Assembly (NCBI RefSeq): GCF_009677585.1
Contig: NZ_WKYV01000017.1
Span: 14,505 to 78,504, forward strand
Length of the DNA stretch: 64,000 nucleotides
Source: Lactonifactor sp. BIOML-A5
Lineage (GTDB): Bacteria; Bacillota; Clostridia; Lachnospirales; Lachnospiraceae
Reading direction: 5' to 3'
A program made the translations under genes and the position numbers. The notes beneath the pieces were generated by a model. The model searched no databases and had not been told where the DNA came from. It saw only the letters and a list, made by a program, of their open reading frames with translations. Below are positions 57,085 to 64,000 of this stretch, in pieces; positions within the stretch are counted from its first letter, which is position 1; every line of letters begins with the position of its first letter.

Positions 57085-58467
57085 TTGTCAGTCAGAAATA
57101 AAATACTTGAAACACTGAAAAAGATTATTACAAGCGCAAAAAAGCTGCTTACGTTAAATATAGGCACTTTGATTTTCGGTGCACTTTTTATCTATATGCT
57201 GATCACGGTTCTTCTCTATGTCACCTCCACCCACGTCACCTCCTACCAGGTGACAGCAGGTCCCCTGGCTAAGAATCAGACCTACACGGCACTGGCTCTG
57301 CGAACAGAGGAAGTGGTAACGGCAGACAGCCCCGGCTATGTCACATACTATGCCAGAGAGGGAAGCAAAGTACGTAAGGCAGGCACAATATACTCCGTAG
57401 GGGATACAAAGGCCCAGTCTGCGGATATGGAGCTAAAGGAAGCAGATCTGGAAAAAATCAGATCACAGCTTGCCAAATTCGCCAATAATTTCAGTTCAGA
57501 TACTTTTCACGATGTATACAGCCTAAAATATGAGATTGAGGGAACCATTCTTCAGTCCGCAGGCATAGGGGCCTCGGGGGAGGATACGGATTCCGTATCC
57601 GCAACCTTCGGCACACAGACTATATACAATGCTCCTTATGACGGGGTAGTCCTGTACTCCACAGACGGGTACGAGAGCTTAACTCCTGATACCGTGTCAG
57701 AGGACAGCTTCAGCCAGATGTCCTATCAGCAGAATCATCTGCTCTCAGATTCCCAGGTAAAGGCAGGGGAACCGGTGTACAAGCTGGTCACAGATGAAAA
57801 CTGGACACTTATGATTCCGCTGACAGATAAACAGGCCGCAGAACTGGCTGACAGAACTGCCATTAAAGTCAAGTTTCTCAAGGACGGGGCTACTCAGGTG
57901 GGCGGCTTTTCTATAGTGGAAAAAAAAGACGGAAAATACGGACAAATCGATCTGAGCAACGGTATGGTGCGCTACGCCTCAGACCGCTTTCTTGATATAG
58001 AACTGGTAACCAACACAAAAACAGGGTTAAAAATACCCATGTCCTCTGTGGTCAGCAAAGAATTCTACCTTATTCCCGAGGAATTTAAAACCCAGGGGAA
58101 CAATCAGCAGGAAGCGGGCTTCCTGGTCCGCAGAGAAGGAAAAGGCGGAAAGACTACCACAGAATTTATCAGTACAACCCTTTATGAATTAAAAGACGGC
58201 AGCTACTATGTAGAAACGTCTGATTTCAAAAAGGGGGATGTCATTGTAAAGCAGGATTCCAGTCAAAACTATGTCATTGGTGAGACCGCGGAACTGGAAG
58301 GCGTATACAGTATGAATAAAGGATACGCTGTCTTCCGCAAAATCTCTGTTCTGGACCAGAACGATGAGTATTGTATTGTAGATAAAGATACTTCCTATGG
58401 AATTGCCCAGTTTGATCATATTGTTTTGAACGGCAACTCTGTAAAAGAAGAAGATATATTATATTAG
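57085..58467 (+). CDS. HlyD-like membrane-anchored protein
   Basis: A 460-residue protein with one membrane segment (about 25-47, 'LNIGTLIFGALFIYMLITVL') and a large extracytoplasmic part. Residues about 65-105 look like the first half of a biotinyl/lipoyl hairpin ('VVTADSPGYVTYYAREGSKV'). A helical section (about 115-140) and the second half ('IYNAPYDGVVLYSTDGYE') follow, and then a barrel-like end. This resembles HlyD/MFP adaptors, but no transporter is near. In Lachnospiraceae this gene regularly precedes yggS-sepF, so a role in division or wall synthesis is possible. It starts at TTG with AAGGAGACTATCAA before it. Confidence 0.75.
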   Translation: MSVRNKILETLKKIITSAKKLLTLNIGTLIFGALFIYMLITVLLYVTSTHVTSYQVTAGPLAKNQTYTALALRTEEVVTADSPGYVTYYAREGSKVRKAGTIYSVGDTKAQSADMELKEADLEKIRSQLAKFANNFSSDTFHDVYSLKYEIEGTILQSAGIGASGEDTDSVSATFGTQTIYNAPYDGVVLYSTDGYESLTPDTVSEDSFSQMSYQQNHLLSDSQVKAGEPVYKLVTDENWTLMIPLTDKQAAELADRTAIKVKFLKDGATQVGGFSIVEKKDGKYGQIDLSNGMVRYASDRFLDIELVTNTKTGLKIPMSSVVSKEFYLIPEEFKTQGNNQQEAGFLVRREGKGGKTTTEFISTTLYELKDGSYYVETSDFKKGDVIVKQDSSQNYVIGETAELEGVYSMNKGYAVFRKISVLDQNDEYCIVDKDTSYGIAQFDHIVLNGNSVKEEDILY

Positions 58468-58478
58468 GAGATGATACT

Positions 58479-59177
58479 ATGGATGTAAAAGAGAACTATA
58501 AAGCAGTAGAGGAGAAAGTACAAAAGGCTTGCCAAAAAGCAGGAAGGGACCGCAGTGAGGTCACTCTTATAGCAGTCAGCAAGACAAAACCTGCAGGGCT
58601 TATCGAGGAACTGCTTCCTCTTGGAGTAAAGGACTTTGGGGAGAATAAGGTTCAGGAGCTGACATCCAAATACGAGGAACTTCCTAAGGATCTGCACTGG
58701 CATTTGATTGGCCATCTCCAGAGGAATAAGGTGAAGTACATCATTGATAAAGCATGTCTCATTCACTCTGTGGATTCCCTCAGACTGGCAGAGACGATTC
58801 ATCACGAGGCCGAAAAAAAAGGGCTGGTTATGCCAGTGCTTATCGAAGTAAATGTAGCCCGGGAAGAGAGCAAGTTCGGAGTTTCCGTTGAGGAGACACT
58901 TCCTCTTATACAGGAAGTGGCAAAACTGCAAAATATTGCTATTAAAGGACTTATGACGATAGCGCCATACGTTGAAGATCCAGAAGATAACAGGGAAATT
59001 TTCAGGAAATTAAAGAATTTAAGTGTTGACATCAAAGGGGAAAACATGAATAATGTTACTATGGATGTCCTGAGCATGGGTATGACAGGAGATTATGAGG
59101 TGGCGATTGAAGAAGGGGCTACCTTGGTCCGTGTAGGGACAGGCATCTTTGGTGAGCGTAATTACGCAGCAGTATAA
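58479..59177 (+). CDS. yggS: PLP homeostasis protein YggS (YlmE/PROSC)
   Basis: A 232-residue single-domain PLP-binding TIM-barrel protein that buffers pyridoxal phosphate and affects amino-acid pools; not known to be catalytic. 'VTLIAVSKTKPAGLIEELL' holds the PLP lysine (in SKTKP). 'FGENKVQEL', 'WHLIGHLQRNKVKYI', 'LIEVNVARE' and 'LSMGMTGDYEVAIEEGATLVRVGTGIFG' (in parts) are all family signatures. It sits just before sepF, as ylmE does in Bacillus. TAGGAGATGATACT precedes ATG. Confidence 0.95.
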   Translation: MDVKENYKAVEEKVQKACQKAGRDRSEVTLIAVSKTKPAGLIEELLPLGVKDFGENKVQELTSKYEELPKDLHWHLIGHLQRNKVKYIIDKACLIHSVDSLRLAETIHHEAEKKGLVMPVLIEVNVAREESKFGVSVEETLPLIQEVAKLQNIAIKGLMTIAPYVEDPEDNREIFRKLKNLSVDIKGENMNNVTMDVLSMGMTGDYEVAIEEGATLVRVGTGIFGERNYAAV

Positions 59178-59195
59178 AAGAATGGAGATTAAATA

Positions 59196-59798
59196 ATGGG
59201 CGTTTTAGATAAGTTTTTAGATGCAATCAAATTAAATGATGATTACGACGACGATGAATTTTTTGATGATGCAGACGACTTCGAAGAGGAGAAGCCAAGA
59301 AAACGTTTCTTAAAGAAGCTGGAGGAAGAAGATGACGATGAGTTCTATGATGACCCGGCACCGGTAACCTCTTTTCATAAAGCCAAAAAAGCGGCCAAAG
59401 CAGAGAAAGCGGCAACTGCTGCCCCCAGCAGTGCAAGGCCTGCCAAGCAGCCTAAGGCAGCTTCATCTAAGGTTACGCCTATGCGTAATACTAAAAAAGT
59501 ATCAAGTGCAATGGAGGTTTGTGTGATTAAGCCAACGTCAATGGAGGACACCAGGGAAATCGCGGATACTCTGCTGGCAGGATGTACCGTGGTATTAAAT
59601 CTGGAGGGACTGGACGTGGAAGTGGCCCAGAGAATTATTGACTTTACTTCCGGATCCTGTTATGCCATCAACGGCAGTCTTCAGAAGGTATCCAGCTACA
59701 TCTTTATTTTAACACCTGCTGATGTGGATATTACCGGTGATTTTCAGGAAATTTTAAGCGGTGCATTTGACTTTCCGTCGATCCGTACCGAGTTCTAA
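59196..59798 (+). CDS. sepF: Cell division protein SepF
   Basis: A 200-residue Z-ring anchor. The N-terminal 'MGVLDKFLDAIKL' is the amphipathic membrane helix. An unusually acidic stretch (Asp/Glu-rich, about 14-50) and an Ala/Lys/Pro linker (about 60-100) follow. The SepF core is 'EVCVIKPTSMEDTREIADTL' to 'GSCYAINGSLQKVSSYIFILTP', which binds the FtsZ tail and forms rings. Length is near the upper end because of the linker. ATGGAGATTAAAT precedes ATG. Confidence 0.95.
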   Translation: MGVLDKFLDAIKLNDDYDDDEFFDDADDFEEEKPRKRFLKKLEEEDDDEFYDDPAPVTSFHKAKKAAKAEKAATAAPSSARPAKQPKAASSKVTPMRNTKKVSSAMEVCVIKPTSMEDTREIADTLLAGCTVVLNLEGLDVEVAQRIIDFTSGSCYAINGSLQKVSSYIFILTPADVDITGDFQEILSGAFDFPSIRTEF

Positions 59799-59807
59799 GG
59801 ATAATCT

Positions 59808-60608
59808 ATGGAAAAAGAAGAACAATTCATAAAGCGAATCCAGGAATTATGTCAGAATGCTTATCAGAGAGACATTGTAACATTTTCTGATTTCCTGGAT
59901 TTGAACGAATTACATATGGTAAATCATATTAACTACCGGGAGCTGGGGGTAACTCTGAAGACCTGCGGTGGGTATGAATTAGCAGAGCGTCAGATGGCAG
60001 CATTCATCCCTGATGCTCTTTCTTATGTATTACGTCCCTCCGAAGGGGCCGTTCAGGGTGTCTGCCTGGGGAATGGATGGGAATATCCAATGGACTGTCT
60101 TTGTATCCAGCCTCTTGCAAAGAGGTTCGCACAACCGCTCTCACACAGGGATTACCTGGGAGCCGCAGTCAATCTCGGCATCCAGAGAAGTAAGCTGGGT
60201 GACATCCTGGTGGATGAAAAAGAAGCCTATTTGTTCTGCCACAGTTCCCTTACTGAATTTATTTCCGGGGAATTGTGCCGAATCAGGAATACAGGGGTGG
60301 TTGCACGAAAGATCCCGGACCTGTCCGGCCTTCCTGAGAGAAAGCGGGAAGAAATTACTGGTACGGTGGCCTCTGTGCGCCTGGACGCGGTTCTGGCACT
60401 GGCTTTTCACACATCCAGAAGCCAGATGCTTCCCTTCATTGAAACGGGAAAAGTATATGTAAATGGGAAAATGGTGGTTTCCAACGGCTATCAGCTAAAG
60501 GAAGAAGATATTATTTCAGTACGGGGAAAGGGAAAATTTCAGTATTCCCGGGTACTGAAGCAGACAAAAAAGGACAGGTACAGTATCTGCCTGTACCGTT
60601 ACAGATAG
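59808..60608 (+). CDS. ylmH: YlmH, S4-domain RNA-binding protein
   Basis: A 266-residue protein. The N-terminal two thirds match YlmH ('TFSDFLDLNELHMVNHI', 'HRDYLGAAVNLGIQRSKLGDILV' in parts). The C-terminal S4 domain (about 190-250) reads 'VASVRLDAVLALAFHTSRSQ' then 'GKVYVNGKMVVSNGYQLKE'. YlmH has been implicated in rescuing obstructed 50S subunits. It is in the conserved sepF-ylmH order; ylmG is missing between. Start ATG 59808 has AAGGATAATCT before it. Confidence 0.93.
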   Translation: MEKEEQFIKRIQELCQNAYQRDIVTFSDFLDLNELHMVNHINYRELGVTLKTCGGYELAERQMAAFIPDALSYVLRPSEGAVQGVCLGNGWEYPMDCLCIQPLAKRFAQPLSHRDYLGAAVNLGIQRSKLGDILVDEKEAYLFCHSSLTEFISGELCRIRNTGVVARKIPDLSGLPERKREEITGTVASVRLDAVLALAFHTSRSQMLPFIETGKVYVNGKMVVSNGYQLKEEDIISVRGKGKFQYSRVLKQTKKDRYSICLYRYR

Positions 60609-60619
60609 GAGACAAAAGC

Positions 60620-61711
60620 ATGTATCAGGAATTAAAAGTACAGCGGAAGGGTGAATTTACGTACTCCATTTATTTTGAGAAAAGCTTCCGGGAGCTTCCG
60701 GAGAAGATTCTGGCAGTGGGGAAGAGCTTTCAGAAGATATGTATTGTAACAGACAGCAATGTTGCCCCTCTGTATCTGGAGGAAACAGCCAAAGGCCTGA
60801 GAGACAGCGGCTTTGAGATTACTACCCATATCATCCCGGCAGGGGAAGAGAATAAGACGTTGGATCAGATTCAGAAAATCTATAAACATCTGATCGAAAA
60901 TCATTATGACCGCAAAGATCTTCTGCTGGCGCTGGGCGGCGGCGTTGTAGGGGATATGACCGGTTATGCGGCCGCCACATACCTCAGGGGGATTGCGTTT
61001 GTGCAGGTTCCCACCACCCTTCTTGCCCAGGTAGACAGCAGCATTGGCGGGAAAACAGGGGTGGATTTCGATCAATATAAGAATATGGTGGGGGCATTCC
61101 ATCAGCCTTTGATGGTGTATATGAACGTCTCTGCTCTTTTAAGTCTTTCCGATGAGCAGTTCTCCTGCGGAATGGGCGAAATCTTAAAACACGGTCTGAT
61201 ACGGGATTATTCCTATTATGCCTGGACCGTATTTCACAGAGAAGAGATTTTAAAGAGAGTGCCTGAGACTTTAACAGAGATGATTTACCGCAGCTGTGTC
61301 ATAAAAAAAACAGTAGTGGAAAACGATCCTACAGAAAAAGGAGAGCGGGCAGTCTTGAATATGGGACATACCATAGGGCACGCTGTAGAAAAGCTTAAGA
61401 ACTTTTCGATCCTGCACGGCCAGTGTGTGGCGCTTGGGATGGTAGCTTCCGCCTACCTGTCCTTTCAGAAGGGATACATTACAGTAGAAGAATTCGCAAA
61501 GATGCAAAAGGATTTACGAGCCTTCGGTCTGCCTGTAAGAGTCGGCGGACTCTCCCCGGAACAGGTGCTATCCGCAACGAAATCCGACAAAAAAATGGAA
61601 CACGGCCAGATAAAATTTATACTGATGGACAGGATGGGGCATGCTGTGATAGACACTTCGGTTACCGATTCGGAGCTTCTGGATGCGATTACTGTAATCG
61701 ACGCTGTTTAG
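60620..61711 (+). CDS. aroB: 3-Dehydroquinate synthase AroB
   Basis: A 363-residue NAD+- and metal-dependent enzyme, second step of the shikimate pathway. Seen are 'LALGGGVVGDMTGYAAATYLRGIAF' (in parts), 'VPTTLLAQVDSSIGGKTGVDF', 'CGMGEILKHGLIRD', 'NMGHTIGHAVEK' (metal His) and 'HGQCVALGM' (metal His). The Glu in 'GMGEILKHG' is the third ligand. It lies between ylmH and lspA, away from other aro genes, where DivIVA would stand in Bacillus. TAGGAGACAAAAGC precedes ATG. Otherwise normal. Confidence 0.96.
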   Translation: MYQELKVQRKGEFTYSIYFEKSFRELPEKILAVGKSFQKICIVTDSNVAPLYLEETAKGLRDSGFEITTHIIPAGEENKTLDQIQKIYKHLIENHYDRKDLLLALGGGVVGDMTGYAAATYLRGIAFVQVPTTLLAQVDSSIGGKTGVDFDQYKNMVGAFHQPLMVYMNVSALLSLSDEQFSCGMGEILKHGLIRDYSYYAWTVFHREEILKRVPETLTEMIYRSCVIKKTVVENDPTEKGERAVLNMGHTIGHAVEKLKNFSILHGQCVALGMVASAYLSFQKGYITVEEFAKMQKDLRAFGLPVRVGGLSPEQVLSATKSDKKMEHGQIKFILMDRMGHAVIDTSVTDSELLDAITVIDAV

Positions 61712-61727
61712 GAAAGGACAAATTGTT

Positions 61728-62246
61728 ATGGAACCTCAGAAAAAAATCAGAATACAGGCTATCTTGGGCGGGTTTGCTGCCCTTTTGCTTCTGGTGGGTC
61801 TGGATCAGTGGACCAAGGCCCTTGCAGTTGAGCATTTGGCCGGGCAAAGGGATATTGATCTGATTCCCGGTGTCCTCACCCTTCATTATCTGGAAAACCG
61901 GGGAGCAGCCTTTGGCATTCTTCAAAACCAGCAGTGGATCTTTGTACTGATTGCCGCAGTGTTTTTCCTGGCAGCCATAGCTGCATACTGGAAGATGCCC
62001 AAGACCAGACATTATCTGCCTATGCATATATTAGCCGTCACTATTACCGCCGGAGCTGTGGGCAATGTACTGGACCGGATACGTTTAAATTATGTGGTAG
62101 ATTTTGTCTATATCTCCCTGATTAATTTTCCGGTCTTTAATGTGGCAGATATCTATGTGACAGTCTCTGCCGTGCTGTTTTTCATCTATGTGATTTTTTA
62201 TTACAAAGAAGAAGACTTTCAGTTTTTAAAGAAAAGGGAGCAGTAA
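61728..62246 (+). CDS. lspA: Signal peptidase II LspA
   Basis: A 172-residue membrane aspartyl peptidase that cuts signal peptides of lipidated prolipoproteins, such as the DUF3048 lipoprotein in this window. Four membrane helices. The catalytic pair is Asp125 ('VVDFVYI') and Asp141 ('FNVADIYV'). 'GLDQWTKALA' near the start and 'ENRGAAFGI' and 'GNVLDRI' are the other conserved boxes. AGGAAAGGAC precedes ATG. The lspA-rluD pair is standard. Confidence 0.96.
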   Translation: MEPQKKIRIQAILGGFAALLLLVGLDQWTKALAVEHLAGQRDIDLIPGVLTLHYLENRGAAFGILQNQQWIFVLIAAVFFLAAIAAYWKMPKTRHYLPMHILAVTITAGAVGNVLDRIRLNYVVDFVYISLINFPVFNVADIYVTVSAVLFFIYVIFYYKEEDFQFLKKREQ

Positions 62247-62253
62247 ACCGTCC

Positions 62254-63168
62254 ATGGAAAAGTATAACTATAAAGTAGAGGAATTCGAGGCAGGAGAGCG
62301 GGTTGACAAATATCTTTCCCTTCTGCTTCCTGAGTATTCCCGGTCTTATATTCAAAAAGTGATTAAGGAAGGCTGCGTTCTGGCAAATGAGCAGCCTTTA
62401 AAGGCAAACTATAAAATTCAGCCGGAGGATACGATCACCATAGAGATACCAGACCAAAAGGAGCCTGACATTCAGCCGGAAAACATCCCACTGTCGATCC
62501 TCTATGAAGACAGTGAACTTTTGGTTGTAGACAAGCCCAAAGGTATGGTGGTGCATCCCAGCGCAGGACATTACACGCATACACTGGTGAATGCACTCCT
62601 TTTTCACTGCCAGGGACAGCTGTCCGGGATTAATGGAGTTCTCCGCCCGGGTATTGTTCACAGAATCGATATGAATACCACCGGGGCGCTTGTGGTGTGC
62701 AAAACAGACCGGGCGCATCAAAGTCTGGCCCTGCAGCTAAAGGACCACTCCATTACCAGAAGATACCGGGCCATTGTACACGGCAACCTAAAGGAGGATG
62801 AGGGCACAGTAACCGGAGACATCGGCCGGCATCCCACCGAGAGAAAAAAAATGGCAGTTACCCAGAAAAACGGTAAGCCGGCAGTTACCCATTACCGGGT
62901 ACTGGAGCGTTTTGGCTCTTTCACGTACATTGAATGCCGTCTGGAGACCGGGCGCACCCATCAGATACGCGTGCATATGAGCAGCATTCGCCATCCTCTT
63001 TTGGGAGATGATGTATATGGTCCGAAAAAATGTCCATTCCCGGGTCTCCGGGGCCAGACACTGCACGCAATGGTATTGGGCTTTCTCCACCCCGTTTCTT
63101 CTGAATATATGGAGTTTACAGCACCTCTACCTGAATACTTTTCTGAAATTCTGGATAAATTGAGATAA
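62254..63168 (+). CDS. rluD: 23S rRNA pseudouridine synthase RluD family
   Basis: A 304-residue RluA-superfamily enzyme that forms pseudouridines in 23S rRNA, probably in helix 69 (positions 1911/1915/1917). An S4 domain (about 14-62) precedes the catalytic domain with Asp139 in 'HRIDMNTTGALVV'. 'KPKGMVVHPS' and 'RTHQIRVHM' are the other motifs. RlmH in this window methylates pseudouridine 1915, so the two would act on the same site in sequence. AAAGGGAGCAG lies before the start. RluD versus other RluA members is by gene context. Confidence 0.92.
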   Translation: MEKYNYKVEEFEAGERVDKYLSLLLPEYSRSYIQKVIKEGCVLANEQPLKANYKIQPEDTITIEIPDQKEPDIQPENIPLSILYEDSELLVVDKPKGMVVHPSAGHYTHTLVNALLFHCQGQLSGINGVLRPGIVHRIDMNTTGALVVCKTDRAHQSLALQLKDHSITRRYRAIVHGNLKEDEGTVTGDIGRHPTERKKMAVTQKNGKPAVTHYRVLERFGSFTYIECRLETGRTHQIRVHMSSIRHPLLGDDVYGPKKCPFPGLRGQTLHAMVLGFLHPVSSEYMEFTAPLPEYFSEILDKLR

Positions 63169-63172
63169 TGTA

Positions 63173-63201
63173 TATACATTTTGCATAAAATGCGATATAA
63201 T
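63173..63201 (+). promoter_or_regulatory. Promoter for the cytidylate-kinase-like gene
   Basis: TATACA (63173-63178), a 17-bp spacer and TATAAT (63196-63201), about 79 nt before the chosen start. Confidence 0.6.
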
Positions 63202-63279
63202 ATATATAGATTACTAGTGTACTAACCTATGAAATTTGTCAGTACACGGAGGGAAATGACAGGAAAGGAGTGTGTGCTT

Positions 63280-63912
63280 ATGGCAAACACAGTAATTACA
63301 ATCGGGCGCCAGTATGGCAGCGGCGGAAGAGCAATCGGACAGCGGTTAGCAGAAGAGCTGGGAATTAAATATTATGACAGTGAACTGCTGGACAGAGCTT
63401 CCAAGGACAGCGGTTTATGCCAGGAATTGTTTCAGAATCATGATGAGAAGCCTACAAACAGTTTTCTCTACTCTCTGGTGATGGATACATATTCCTTTGG
63501 CTATTCATCGGCCGCATTTACAGATATGCCCATTAACCATAAAGTCTTCCTCGCCCAGTTTGAGACCATTAAAAAGATTGCGGAAGAAGAATCCTGCGTC
63601 ATGGTAGGCCGCTGTGCAGATTATGCACTGTCTGACTATCCGGGCTGCCTGAGTGTCTTTATCCATGCGGATCTGGATAAGAGGATCCGAAGAATCGCAA
63701 AAAAATATGAACTCACAGATGCAGCTGCCAAAGAGAAGATCCACAAGACAGACAAACAAAGATCCAGCTACTACAATTATTACACCAGCAAAAAATGGGG
63801 AGATGCCAATGGCTACCATATGTGTCTGGACAGCGGGGTCCTTGGAATGGAAGGCTGTGTGGAACTGATCAAGAAAGCAATTGAAGTAAAAAACGCTCAT
63901 CAGAAAAAGTAA
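63280..63912 (+). CDS. Cytidylate-kinase-like protein (AAK6 family)
   Basis: A 210-residue P-loop kinase of the 'cytidylate kinase-like' family. The P-loop is 'ITIGRQYGSGGRAIGQRLAEE' (in parts; GRQYGSGGR replaces the usual GPxGSGKS, with no Lys in the normal place). 'YYDSELLDRASKDSG', 'CVMVGRCADYAL' and 'VFIHADLDKRIRRIAKKY' follow, with 'DKQRSSYYNYYTSKKWGD' as the lid. The substrate is not established; the true Cmk is a different protein. I chose ATG 63280 with GGAAAGGAG 11 nt before; ATG 63256 is possible. A long hairpin follows. Confidence 0.85.
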   Translation: MANTVITIGRQYGSGGRAIGQRLAEELGIKYYDSELLDRASKDSGLCQELFQNHDEKPTNSFLYSLVMDTYSFGYSSAAFTDMPINHKVFLAQFETIKKIAEEESCVMVGRCADYALSDYPGCLSVFIHADLDKRIRRIAKKYELTDAAAKEKIHKTDKQRSSYYNYYTSKKWGDANGYHMCLDSGVLGMEGCVELIKKAIEVKNAHQKK

Positions 63913-63952
63913 GATAAGATAAAGGGGCTGTCGGGAAATAGATAGCCCTACA

Positions 63953-63992
63953 CAGGGGCAGGCGTGATTCATACGAATCACGCCTGCCCCTG
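63953..63992. repeat. 18-bp perfect hairpin at the window end
   Basis: CAGGGGCAGGCGTGATTC (63953-63970) pairs exactly with GAATCACGCCTGCCCCTG (63975-63992) around ATAC. There is no T-run after it within the window. It is a very stable stem that could terminate transcription, protect the mRNA end, or be a copy of a dispersed repeat. Confidence 0.7.
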
Positions 63993-64000
63993 AAAATTAT

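Noticed and set aside
57085..58467. Drug-efflux adaptor of an RND or ABC system
   Set aside because: No transporter or outer-membrane partner is near, and the neighbours are division genes.
1..64000. Prophage, integrative element, insertion sequence, toxin-antitoxin or defence island
   Set aside because: No transposase, integrase, restriction, nuclease-effector or phage structural gene was seen on either strand.

Overview
The window reads as a chromosomal segment of an anaerobic, endospore-forming Gram-positive of the Clostridia, most likely family Lachnospiraceae (Blautia/Dorea-like). The grounds are the gene families present: the sporulation proteins YqfC and YqfD, a TepA-FtsK/SpoIIIE pair, the electron-bifurcating NfnAB transhydrogenase, an Fe-S serine dehydratase, DUF3048, DUF4003 and DUF6323/DUF6179 proteins, and an mre-min-rodA-mgsA cell-shape cluster. 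Strong AGGAGG ribosome binding sites, many TTG/GTG starts and TTGACA/TATAAT-type promoters agree with this. Species assignment is inference. No rRNA, tRNA, CRISPR array, transposase, integrase or phage gene was seen, so this is mostly core genome with small accessory patches.

Layout. 1-8.1 kb: the end of yebC, then tepA, uppP, ftsK, a zinc-ribbon/TPR/chitobiase-domain membrane protein, and nfnAB. 8.1-15.2 kb: rlmH, an AraC regulator, a VOC protein, a padR-DUF1700-DUF4097 stress-type operon, an Fe-S L-serine dehydratase and a DUF4003 protein. 15.2-25.5 kb is the most accessory part. It holds a secreted M6 metalloprotease with tandem cell-wall-binding repeats, a Na/Pi cotransporter, a minus-strand unit of an XRE-AbrB regulator and a macrolide-type glycosyltransferase, a MerR regulator, an orphan NuoE-like ferredoxin, the DUF6323/DUF6179 pair and a TRIC channel. 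25.6-35.0 kb: DUF2284, yqfC, yqfD, phoH, ybeY, a DUF3048 lipoprotein, a small membrane protein, the proB-DUF896-formyl-THF cycloligase-proA unit and an M14 peptidase.

35.0-46.3 kb is an RNA-modification/mismatch-repair operon (miaB, mutS, mutL, miaA, an aluminium-resistance-type PLP enzyme, two FAD oxidoreductases). 46.4-56.1 kb is a cell-shape and division supercluster: radC, mreBCD, a class B PBP, minD, minE, rodA, mgsA and a D,D-carboxypeptidase. 56.2-63.9 kb: a P-loop protein, a DUF378 protein, an HlyD-like protein, then yggS-sepF-ylmH-aroB-lspA-rluD and a cytidylate-kinase-like gene.

The cell-envelope genes fit together. UppP recycles the undecaprenyl carrier, MreBCD/PBP2/RodA build side wall, MinDE and SepF place the septum, DacF-type carboxypeptidase trims peptides, LspA matures lipoproteins and FtsK moves DNA.

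The most unusual signals are non-coding: a roughly 115-nt three-way-junction RNA candidate whose closing helix contains the ribosome binding site of the M14 peptidase (34019-34133), a 12-bp inverted repeat enclosing the start region of a small membrane protein (30498-30553), a loopless 32-bp palindrome (8064-8095) and an 18-bp hairpin at the window end. Notable protein oddities are an MreB with altered ATPase residues, an MgsA with Glu at the catalytic Asp position, and a min cluster with no minC.
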